Assembly (NCBI GenBank): GCA_017506865.1
Contig: JAFCMP010000115.1
Coordinates: 178,732-242,731 of the forward strand
DNA length: 64,000 bases
Source: Tribonema minus
Lineage: Eukaryota > Sar > Xanthophyceae > Tribonematales > Tribonemataceae
Reading direction: 5' to 3'
Part shown: piece by piece, positions 23,001-35,000 of the stretch
Layout of the letters: every line of letters begins with the position of its first letter
How positions within the stretch are numbered: the stretch's first letter is position 1
Position numbers and translations under genes: made by a program
Notes under the pieces: model-generated
Told to the model about the DNA's origin: nothing
Databases searched by the model: none
Seen by the model: the letters and a program-made list of their open reading frames with translations, nothing else

Positions 23001-26000
23001 CTTGTGGCTACTTGATGACTGTTATCTAGCATGAACTCCAAAGTACATCACGAAAAGGCGATGGCATTTGAGACAGCTCAACACACCTGCAGAACAGCAC
23101 TTCACCCTGGGCCTCAAAACATCAAGTGCATGCTCAGCGACATTCACGGGAAATTTGCAAGTACCAAGTGCTCAATTTCAAGTTCAACTCCAACCTCAAG
23201 ACCTTCAGATCGGCAGCAATGCGCACCTTGAGCATGGCCATGGTGCTGAGGAACTACGCGTGCTGAGCGGCAGCATGGCGCCCGGGGATACTCACATGAA
23301 CTTTTGCTCAAGTAACTTCAAGTACAACTTCAAGTTTAACATCACAAGACCTTCACACAGAGGCGGGCACAGCGCTTTCAACACCCACTTCAAGACCTTC
23401 ACAGCCGCAGCAGCACATACCTTGGACATGCCCATGGCGCTGAGGAACTGGCGCGTGAGCTCAAAGCAAGCTCAAGTCCGACTTCAAGTACTTTCACAGC
23501 AGCAGCGCTCACCTTGGACATGCCCATGGCGCTGAGGAACTGGCGCGTGCTGAGCGGCAGGGTGGCGCCCGGGGGGGCGCGCCCCTCGCGCAGCGCGTAC
23601 GCAATCTTGGCCGCGGGGCCCTTGGGGATGCCTATCTCCACAAAGTCGCGCGCGCCCATGAGGCGCATGGCCTCCAGGTCGATCTCATTCTCCTGCAGCA
23701 ATGCGGGGTGGGGGGAGGGTACTTCAAGTGAGCAAGTGATTCGTTTGAATGCCTATCTCCACAAAGTCGCGCGCGCCCATGAGGCGCATGGCCTCCAGGT
23801 CGATCTCGTTCTCCTGCGACAGGGCGAAGGGGGGGGGGGGGGGGTGAGTGATTTATGTGATGAGTGATTCATGTGATCCGGGGTCAATCTCGGTTCTCCT
23901 GCGGCCATGGGGGATGGGGGGAGAGGGGGGGGGGAGTGTACTTCAAGTGAGTCAGTGGTTTGTTAGGATGCCTATATCCACAAAGTCGCGCGCGCCCATG
24001 AGGCGCATGGCCTCCAGGTCAATCTCGTTCTTCTGCAGCGATGGGGGGAAGGGGGGGGGGGACAGGCTGAGACACACTTGTTGCTGTGATTTCAAGGCTC
24101 ATCGCAGCCAGGCTCCATTCCCAGCAGCAGCAGCAGCAGCGGCAAATCTCGCGCGCATCGGCGCAACCATGGCAGCAGCAGACAACTGACACCCGCACCG
24201 CCATCGTGAGCGCCGTCATCAGCGCCTACGCGCCGCGGCGACACGGCAGCGGCAGCGCCGGCGTAACATCTCAGACAAGCTCGCTTAGTGCCCCAGCTCA
24301 ACCAGCAATTACGACAGCAGTCGACAGCTGCAAAAACTCAAAATCGTAGTGCCCCAGCCCGTTGCCTACGGCCCCAAGATAATCCTCCATGCACACTTTA
24401 CCTAACCTCACCTTGAACACGCTCGCGTAGTGCCCCAGCCCGCTGCCTACGGCCTCCAGGTAGTCCTCCATGCACACCGACGGTGGCGCGGTGAGCAGCG
24501 GCTTGGCGGCATCGCTCAGCGCGAGGGGGGACGCGCCGCCCCCCCTGCGCGTGCCCGTGCCGACGCCCGCCATGCGCAGCATGTGCCCCTCGATGGTCCT
24601 CTCGCCGGTGGCGTTGGCAACGGCGTTGGCGGCTGCGGCAGCGGCAGCAGGAGGTCCAGGGCGAGGGGGGATCAGTGTGTGTGGCAGCAACGGTTAGGAC
24701 AGGGGGCGCACGATCACGCAGGGATGGAAAGCATCGCACGCATGCGTATTCACGATATGCCATATACAAGTAATGCAGTAGGCCAGCCATCGTCCGCACT
24801 CAGCCTCGTGCCGCTCAATGGGCCTCTCGCCAGCGAAGGGCGTTGGCGACGGCGTTGGCGGCTGCGGCGGCAGCGGCGACGGCGAAAAGTGTACGGGGGT
24901 CAGTGTTTGTCGCCTAACCCTACTTCTAATTGCCCTCCGACGCCAGGCAGAACAGCGCCGAGCTGTACACGGACCAGTCGCTCACGTCGTCGCTCGACTT
25001 CAATTTCAATCACAAGTTCAACATAAACTTCAACTCATGCAACCGCGCGTCAGCGCTCACCGTTCTCATCGCCCTCCGACGCCAGGCAGAACAGCGCCGA
25101 GCTGAACACAGACCAGTCGCTCACGCCGCCGCTGCTGGCGGCGCCGGCACCGCCGCCACCGTGCGGACTGCCCTCCATGGAGCCCGTCGTCGGCGCGCCG
25201 CCGCCGCCGCCGGCGGTCGCCGTCTGGATCTGCAGCTGCTGCAGCTGCTGCTGCTGCTGCTGCGCATGCTGCTGCTGCTGCTGCGGTGAGGTGAGCTGCG
25301 CAGGCGGGGCGCCTGAGCGCTGTGACTGCAAGGGGGAAGGGAGGGGGGGGGGAGGGGGGGTGAGTGGTGTTACGGCGGGGGGGGGGGGGGGGTAGCGGTT
25401 GATTGGGGGGCAGGGGGTGGGAAAAAGGGGGGGAGGGGGGGGGTAGCTGAAGCTCGGGGCTGACGGCGGGGGCGGCTTGGGACGGCATGCACGTTCTACT
25501 CACAAAACAACTCATCGACATAAGGTTCTCGACAACAAGCCAGGACCGCGAATTTGTACTCTCACATAGACATGCAAGCTGAGATCGCTGCAGACTACGC
25601 ATGCGCATGGGCTCAAAAATGCAGCAACTCGGCAACCACCTGATCCAGCATCAAGAACTAAACGCCACGCCAACAGACCAGCTGTTGGATGATCTTGTTG
25701 GTTGCAGAAGCAGCTCACTGGCTGAACACTCGTACATCTGCAACAATTCACGGTGCGTACATACCTGAGGGACCCACGGCGCGGCCAGCGGGTTGGGGTG
25801 GCGCGCGCCACCGCCGCCGCCGCCGCCGCTGGTCGGCCGCCCCGCCTGCACACGGTGCTGCAGCGACGACGGCTGCTGCGGCGCAGGCGGCTGCATCGAC
25901 TGCGGCGAGGCTTGCGGCTCGAACGCGCCGGGAGCGGGGCGCACGTCGTGGCCCTGCAGTGACAGGCGGTTACGGGCAGTTGCGGGATGAGCATCGGCTG

Positions 26001-29000
26001 CAGCGAGGCCTGTGGCTCAAATGCGCTGGGCGCAGGGCGCACGTCGTGCGGTTACAGGCGGTTACGGGCAGTTACGGGCAGTTACGAATGAGTGGCGAGT
26101 GAGCGGGGCTGCGCTGCGAGCAGGTGATGCCTGGGGTTACAGGCGTTTCCGGGCGGTTACGGGCAGTTACGGGCAGTGCGTAAGGGTGGTGAGTTGAGGA
26201 GCGCTGCGCGGCAGGTAATGGTGGCGATATACTGCTGCTGCTTGCTGCAGCTGCAGCTGCTGCTGCTGCTGCCGCCGCCACCGCAGAGGAGACCGATGCG
26301 CTGCATACGCGCCACACGTCTTTACAGGTTGAAGAGCGACTTCGCTCTGTCGGATAGCGCCTCCTGTCAGCAGACGCCAGCTTCCACGCGCCTCTAATTG
26401 CTTTTGGTGGCGCTCAGTCTCTCGACAAGAAAGGAAACTGCTATTGCAGGCTTGCATGTGCCAGACGATAGGTCTCGCTTATCAGGCCTCTTCTATCAAG
26501 CCTCTTCTCTCTTCCTGGAACGAAACCCCCATAGAAGTACCTACATACCTGCGCGTGGCCGGGCTTGAACCGGCGGCCCCTCACATGGCCCCAACGGCAG
26601 GTCGCGCTTGAACGACGCGCCGTATATATTAAGCCTCTTCTCTCTTCCTGAATACATCAAGCCTCTTCTCTCTTCCTGAAACAAAACCACAAAGAAGTAC
26701 ATACACACTACGCAGACAGCGCCAGCCGCCAAGGAGTGGGATCGGGTCACGCAGTGGGTGCTTGAGCACTCAATGGGCCTGCAGCCACCAGGCCAGACCT
26801 GGCGCCAGTTTGAGCAAAGTGGGGCCCACTTCCATCTGGCAGCGCACGGCCCAGCCTTACAGCAAGCGCGACTCCCAACACGGCATGGCGGCCTTGGCAA
26901 TACCAGCGCCTGCGACATCGCTGATGCTGCGTATGTGGCGGGCACGTTGCAAGCGCTGCAACCAGCACTCTCTGGATGGGCGGGGGTGCTGCAGCAGGCG
27001 GCTCCTCAAGCGGCTGCAGACAACACTGCTGAGGATGCGGCAACACAAGCGGCACCGGCAGCAGCAGCAGCAGCAGCACCAGCACCAGCAGCATCAGCAG
27101 CGGCAACTGTTACAGCGGCAGCGGCGGTTGCCAGTGGAGGCGCGACCGCTCCGGCAGCGGCAACTGCATCAGCGGCTGGCCGCGCTTATGGCGCAGCCAT
27201 TCCGGCAACACACGACGCAGCTGCCGCTGGATCAGGGGCCGCGGCGGCAGCACAGGCGGCACCAGCGGCAGCAGCAGCAGCGGCGGCGCACGGCGCAACT
27301 ACTCCGGCGGCAGCAGCAGCGGCGGCAGCAGCAGCTGCTCCAGCATCAGAGGCTGCTGCAGCAGCGGCAGCACATGTTGCACCTCAAGTGGCCTCGGCGG
27401 CATCACTAACTGCAGCATCAACAGCAGCGGCTGCGGGCATAGGCAACACAGCTGCTACAGGCCCTACTAGCCTAAGGGCTGCTGCAGCACCTGCAACAGG
27501 AGCAGCGTCGGCAGGCGGCGCCGCAACCGTGCCGGCTGCGACAGCGGCAATGGCGGTGGCAGCGGCCAATGCGGCAGGTGCTGCACCAACACCTGCGGCA
27601 GCAGCAACACCACTGGCAGCAGCAGCAACGGCAGGCGGCGCAGCTGCAGCACCAGCGCACGCAGCAGCGGCAGCCGTCAATGCAGGCGCTGCGCGTTCCA
27701 CACCAGCAATGCTACAAGGCGCAGCAGCAGCAGAGGTGGCGCGCCTGCCCCTCATGCGGACGATCGCCACAGCTGCCACATCTCTACGTGCAGCAACAGG
27801 TGACAAGCTGGAACATATACTGCCACCAGCGCTAACGCCACTGCAGCAGCAACCACCTACGCAGCAGCCGCCGCTGCGGCCGACAGCAGGTGGTGGCACT
27901 GGTGCGGATGCTGCTTGCGTACTTGACGCCAGTGCTCTGCAGTTGCAGTGTAGCCTGAAGCGCCCCAATCAGAGTGCGCTTACAGATGCCGTCGCTACCG
28001 AGCTTGCAGATAAGGTGGAGGCGGACCTGCAACAGCTGCCGCAGGGCACGCAACGCACGCAAGCACTTGCTCGATTCCAGTCGCAGCGCCACATGCACTC
28101 GATCGGCATGGCATTCCTCAACGAGCCCATGTACTCCACAACGGCTTCGTTCGATGGCCTATCCTGGCAGCTGGCCGTCATACGCGCCATCGGAGTAGAG
28201 GAGCAGACGGCAGGCTGCAAGCTGTGCGCGAAGTCGCCGGGCGGCACCCTGCATGCACGGCTGTGTCAAGCGCCACGCGTCAAGGCGCACGACACCATCG
28301 TCCACAATAGCGTCAAGAGGGCCACGCAGCGCATCCTGCGGCAATACCTCAAAACGGGACTGGTGGACGAGGACTACACGCCGTTTCTGGGGTCCGCCGG
28401 GCCGCCGGGGAGTCGCAGGATGGACATCGTGCTGCCTGCCGACGCCTTCCCGGTGACCGGCTACAACGATCCGACACGCCACCTACCGCTCATGGTGGAC
28501 GTTACCTGCTTCGAGGCACAGGTGGCGTCGCGGGCGGCGAAGACTGCAGCAGACCCCGAGCGATGCTGCCGCGACCAAGAGGCCGCCAAGACTACCCACT
28601 ATTCTGGTCATTATGATCAGAATTGCTACAAACTTGCCACTTTGGCAATAGGGTCATTTGGCAGCATCGGGGAGCAGGGGCGGAAGCTGCTGGAGGCTGT
28701 GGCGATGGAGTATGCCAGCAGGATGTCAGTGCCCGGAGGAGCGCGCCCTAAAGCTCTCAAGGGCATCGCCCTGGCGCGCTTACGCTCGGCACTGTCGGCA
28801 GCGCTCCACATGGCGTACTCTGGCCGTGTCATGACACACATGGCAGAATCCAGGGGGGGGGGGCACATGGAGGAGGACGTAGGGGAGGACCCCGAGATGC
28901 CATTTAGCAGCGGCGGCGTCGTTTGAGTGGTTGTCGTTGCGACACTTTCAGACTGTCATACGACATGTAGATTCCTTACAGCTAGATGCCAATCATCTGG

Positions 29001-32000
29001 GCTTTTTCGCGCCCTGAGCGAGAATTAATAAAAAGTACATACACACCTGAGCATGGCCGGGCTCGAAACGGCGGCCCTCGCGCGGCCCCAGCGGCACATC
29101 GCGCTCGTACGACGCGCCATACGGGCTGCCGCCCATCCTGCCAGCGCCGTGCTGGACGCTCTGCAAGCGCAGTAGAGCGACGACGGTAGGAGCGTGAGGG
29201 AGCGGGCTTCGTGCACAGTGGTGAGCAAATGCACGTTGAAGTGTAAGTTCAAGTGGTGAATGGCAGTTGAAGCGTCCGCCCTCCTGCCAGCGCCGTGCTG
29301 GACGCTCTACGGACGCGGTAGAGGCGAGACGGGCACAAAGAAGCGTGAGGGAGCAGGCTTTGTGCGCAGATGGGGAACGAGCGCATGTTGAAATGTACGT
29401 TGAAGTGTTGAATGACAGTAGTGTCCGCCCATCCTGCCAGCGCCGTGCTGGGCGCGGTAGAGAAGAGACGGACACAAAGAAGTGTCAAGGAGCAGGCTTC
29501 GTCCAGGGGTGAGAACAAGCGCACATCGAAGTGAACGCCAGCGCCGGCATACCCTTCGTTTTCTGCCCCGTGGCTCGCGCGCTCAAATGCCAACCTCGAC
29601 GGTCGAACCCGCGCGCGCCATGCGTACAGACAACCGTACGCACTTGTACCTGGTAGTGGTACGGGCCGGGCGCGGCGGATGCGGACACTTCAAGCCAAAA
29701 TGACACAACCTTTGTGAGACAATATGTATCATCAACAGCTGCCTTAGTTCCTATTGACAGCTGCAACTTGTTATCGTGGGACGAGCGCGCGCCACATGCA
29801 TGCGTACGAACATGCGTACGTGGTAGTGGTACGGGCTAGGCACGGCGGACGCGGACACGCTGCGCGGGCGGAAGACGTCATCGCTGCCGAAAGCAACTTC
29901 AAGTCAAAATGTACATTGTTTACTTTTATTATAGTTTATACATCGATGTCAATCATTGGAATTTGCGTTAGTTCGTAGCGAAGGCTTCACCTTGATTTCA
30001 TGAAATCAAGCGCGCGTGCCAGCATACATGTGTACCTGATGGTGGAATGGGCTGGGCATGGCGGACGCCGACACGCTGCGCGGGCGGAAGACGTCATCGC
30101 TGCCGCAAGCAACTTCAACTCAAATTTACAATTTCAGTCATCAATGCATGTCATTTGCCTTAGTTCGCATGAAAACCTTCACCTTGATGTTATGACACCA
30201 AGCGCTCGTGCATATACCTGATAGGTAAACGGGCTGACGGCGGACGCCGACACGCTGCGCGGGCGGAAGACGTCGTCGCCGCCGCCCGCATTCCCCGGCC
30301 CCCCAACGAGGCCGTAATCGAGGATGTCGGAGCCGTACTCCATGTAGTCCTGAGCCGTGCCCTAAAGAGGGGGTGGGGGAAGGGGGGGGGGACAGTCAGT
30401 ATGACATGGGCCCGCGACATGGGCCGCGCGAAATAGTCAAAGTTGAAGTTTTTGAACATGATGACGCGCTTGTGGCGCAGGGGGGTGGGGGGGGGTGGGG
30501 GAGAGGGGCGTGCGGCGAGAGGACAGTGCTCAATTCTGCTGCTGGGCAACGCAAAGGGAGCTGAAGTTGGCCAGCAGCCGGAGGTTCGCCTGCGATACGG
30601 GCTACACCAGACGAGACAGCACAGCACACGTATGCAGTCCTGAGCTGTGCGCTGAAGGGAGCCGGGGGGGCGAGGACACAGCTCATTTGTAAGGGAGGGG
30701 GGGGGCGGTCAGAGAAGGTGCTTTGGTGGGCCTGTGCTAAGGACTTGAAGTTGAAGTTGGCCAGCAGCCGTGTATATATACATGGTGACGACTCTCCCGT
30801 GATGCGGGCTACACCAAATAGCACAAATACTTGCGCATGTACAAGTTGTCTTGAGCCGTGTCCTCAGCGGCGGAGCTGGGGGCGAGCACAGTTCGGATTA
30901 TAAGGAAGTTGAAGCTGACCAGCGGCCGTGCTGAAGACGCAATGGTGGAGACTTCCGCGATACGCACGACGCCACGCAGCACAGGACAAGTGCTGCCGCA
31001 CGGCCATCAGAAAGCCCGTCAACTTGCAACACAGAACACGCAGTGGCACGAAGAACTTCAACTCATGGACCTCGTGGCGCCAGGCTCACATGAGCTGATG
31101 CTCGCAACGTCTGTTTGTGGATTTCTGATGCACACTGTTCACTCGCGCAACACAGCGTTCAGCCTTCATTGTGCATGTGCGTACCCGAAGCGGGAACGTG
31201 TGGTGGCCTGCGGGGATGGTGGTGGCATCAGCGACCGCAACTTGAAGCACACACTTTGAGCCTCGCAGCAATCGCCACGCTGCTCGTGCGCACTTTTGAG
31301 AATTACGATCAGCAAAGTGCTGAGCACTGATTGTGTGTGCGTACCTGCAGTGGGAAGGTGTGATGGCCAGCGGCCATGGTGGTGGCGTGGTGGTGCTGCT
31401 CGTCGGCCGCCTTGCCAAACGTGAAGACATCCTCAATCATGGCGACCGCCAGGCGCACGCTCTGCGGTATGCCGCTCACAATGACCTGCAATGAGGGGTG
31501 AACAAGGGTTGGGGGCTGTTATGATAGTATCATGAATACGACTGCCAAGGGTGTAATGGCGCATACAAGTATCAAGCGTGTCAAGGCGTCCTCATTCATG
31601 GCCAACGTGAGGCACACGCTCTGCGGTATGCCGCTCACAATGACCTGCGGACAAGGTTGAGGCTGGGTAACACAACTGTGAAGCGGATGAAGGAGTCCCC
31701 TTGTGGCCAGCGCTGCCAGCACAGAGGCAGAACAGGCGTGGCGCATATGGGCATGGCAAGAGCTGGGGAGGCGCGTGGCGTGTGGTGTGTATGCGATCAG
31801 TACCGAAACATCATCTTCTGGTTGATGACGACGATAGCGCGTGACTCCTCCTTGATGCGCTTGATGGCCCTAGAGTATGTATGTGAAAGCAGGCCACACC
31901 CACGTGCATATACTTCAACTTGAAGTACCTGCATCCAAAGCACATACCTTCATCATCTTCTGGTTGATAACGACGTTAGCGCGCGACTCCTCCTTGATGC

Positions 32001-35000
32001 GCTTGATGGTCGACCCGCCCCTCCCAATGAGCAGGCCAATGAGGTGCGGCGGGCAGTCCATCATCTGGCTCACAACTTCATCTTCAACTCCCGCGGCGCT
32101 GACGTTCACGGGCGCCTGGGTTCGAAGAAACGGATAAGTGTGATCAGGGGGGAGAGTCGCCGTCTAGCTTTTTGCACTGCTTTCGAAACAACTGTCACAC
32201 AGGGGAATCGCCTACACCGTACAACAGCACAGCGCCATGAATCATGCGCACTGCCTCAGCCACTGTGACTGCGCAGTGAAGTCCACGCTTGCGACTGCGC
32301 GGCTACGCAGGTCGACATGCTTGAACTGTGGTATTGCAGGGATACATACGGTACCTTGGAGATGAGGTCCGCGACCATGCCCGCTGCAATGTGAATCCGC
32401 TGATATGCACGATACATACCCTTAAATGACGGTACATACGGTACCTTGGAGATGAGATCCGCGACCATGCCTGCCGCAATGTGAATGCGCGGCATGTCGG
32501 TGCCCGTGATGTACAGCTTGAGGTCCTTCTGGTCGACCCACATGCCGCAGCCGCTGCGGTGCTTCATCTCCTTGATGTGACTGCCGCTGCGCCCGATGAC
32601 CCAGCCCACCACCTTAGCGCGCAGGAGCGTGTAGGAAATGGGGGGGGGGGGGGAAGGGGGTTAGAGGTGAGACTTCACAAGCAGTAGTGGCCAGGAAGCA
32701 GTAGTGGCCAAGAATGTTGCTTTGATGCGAATGTTGTCTTGATGTGACTGCCGCTACGCCCAATGACCCAGCCCACCACCTGAGACGGGGGGCGCGGCAT
32801 GAAGGGGGGTTTGGGGGGGGAGTTGGAGATGAATCTGGGCGCCAGTGTTTGTACGGAGACACGGGGGGGAAGAGACCATTCATCGTCAAGGGGCAGTAGA
32901 GGCAGTAGTGGCCAAGACTACTGCTTTGGTGCCGCTGCACCCGATGACCCAGCCCACCACCTGAGAGCGGGGTGTGGCGTGAAAGGGGTTTTGGAGGGGG
33001 GGGGGGGGGGGGGGGGGATACTTGGGGCTGGGCGCCAGTGCTTTGCGCAGAGGCACACGGTTGCAACACGACCTGAACTCAAGCTAGCATAATTAAAAAG
33101 ACCCCCCCCCTCCCCCAAATCCTAATCAATAATGAAATGAGCCTAAAGAATACTGCCTACCAATCCCGCACATGCACAGCCCTATGCCCTGCGCCTGAAC
33201 ACGCTCGCAGACTAATGCCAAGCTGTGAAGCTCCAAGAACCACAAACACCTTACCTTTGAAGAACAGGCGACTTTTCCAACATGACGCTCCTCCGCCGCA
33301 ATGTCCACGACGCAGCGCACGCTGCTGTGCGAAGAAAAATCTCACAATTAGAAAACACACTTCAAACTTTGAAGTAGGCGACTTTCCGAGTGCCTTTCCC
33401 AATACATACCTCTGGCGCCATGTCCACGACGCAGCACACGAACCCCAGAAACTTCTCCAGCACCGCCGGCACCGCCGACGCGGGCATCGTCGGCGCAACG
33501 GGCGGAGTGATGCTGTGACACACCTCGCCCTATCTAGAAACAAACTTCAACTTTGAAGTTTCCCACATCGTAAACGCACCTCTGACACGCTGTAGACATC
33601 CAGAAGACAAATGAAAAAAATTGAAATTCAAAGCAGGCAATATTCCAAAACGCACCCATACATACGTACCTCCGGCGCAATGTCCACGACGCAGCGCACG
33701 AACCCCGGGAACTTCTCCAGCACCGTGGGAACGGCGGGCGCGGGCATCGACGGCGCCACTTGCGGGGCGATGCCGTGACGCTCCTCCCCCCCGCCGCCGC
33801 CCCCCATACCCCCCCCGTACCCCCTGTGATGGGGCCCCCCCCCGCCGCCGAAGGGGTGGGAGGGGGGGTGGTAGTAGGGGGGCCCGCCGCCGCCGCCGCC
33901 GCCGCCGCTGCCTGGGTATGTGGCGGGTGCGCCGCTCAGGCCCGGGGGGCCCATGCCGCCGGGTTCATTCCAAGCCTGGAGAGAGAGCGGGGAAGGGTTT
34001 GATGGTGGGTGCAAGGAAGCGAAGGCGCAGGGGGGGGGGGGGGGCTTAAGCTTTGCTCTCACATGAAGTGAAGGTGTGTGTGTGTGTGTGGGGGGGGGGG
34101 GGCCTTGTGAGGGAGCCCCTGCCTGGAGTGTGTGTTGGACATTTGGCACGGCATGGTGGGCGAGCATCGTCGCATACACCTCATCTGTGGGCTGGGGACA
34201 TGAGAATGATGCAGTGCCAACTCGCCGTCACATGGCAGCGCAGGAAGACGCCAGATGGGGAAAGCCGTTGATGGCGGTCAATGGGTGACGATGTGCCGGA
34301 GAGACTCATCATAAAGCACCAAGACAAAACACAATGCGAGACACCCATGCTTCAGCAGCAGCGCACGCACCACCAGTGAGCAGCTAGACCGATGACACGA
34401 GCCTGGCGCATAAGTAAACTGCTAGGCAGGCCTTGCTGACCGCGTCAAACCCCAATGATATGGGCCAATGTACACATCCATCGCGTGTGGGCGAACCCCC
34501 AGGCAGGCCCTGCGGGCCTGAACACCATGTACGCCTTTCACCTACCCCCCAAAGACATGGGCCAGTGTCCTTCTACATCATCGTGACGCAAACGCTCACC
34601 GGTGCCTCCTGACCGGGGGCCGGCCCCCCCATCCCCCTCCCTCCCATGACCATGCCGGGGTACCCCGCGTGGGGGGGCGCCAGGTGGGGGCTAAACATGC
34701 CCCCCCCCCCTCCCCCCCTCTGGGCCTCGTGGGGCTGCTCCATGCCGTAGGGCGCGCCTGTACGTGCGTATGTGTGTGTGTTGGGGGGGGGGGGGTACGA
34801 GGAGGCAGTGGTCAGTAGCGGCAGCAGCAGCACGGCTCGACGCATGACGCCGGCGCGGCGGTGGCCGGCGGATGCGCTCACGAGGCTTCATTTTCACTGA
34901 TACATGCAACTTTGGACATGATGGAGGCGCGGAGCGGCCAGAGAAATCGCCAGAGAAGTTGCCAGAAAAATTGTTGGCTCCACAGTGGGGTGAGGGCAGG

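Larger units (their letters stand above)
20738..24632 (-). other. tandem SAM-domain exons
   Basis: SAM1 is formed by the 3' end of exon 24632-24412 (CMEDYLEAVGSGLGHYASVF) and exon 23692-23513 (DLEAMRLMGARDFVEIGIPK). SAM2 starts in the same exon (STRQFLSAMGMSK) and runs through three small exons, 22867-22805, 21416-21375 (DFAELGVVKGPRLK) and 20818-20738 (IMAELQRMF). Both have the SAM helix-5 signature of a (D/E)F-E-G-x-KGP-KI type, which can contribute to polymerising interfaces. SAM2 is spread over four exons, SAM1 over two. Confidence 0.85.

Noticed and set aside
26545-26635. Second copy of the YGAS(Y/F)-RD-PLGP exon as a real alternative exon
   Set aside because: It has a 1-bp frameshift and no good acceptor in phase, so I treat it as a decayed echo, although use as an alternative donor is not excluded.
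27384-27968. Minus-strand Ala-rich open frame
   Set aside because: It is the reverse complement of the Ala-coding repeats of the LINE frame, open only because of GC-rich triplet repeats.
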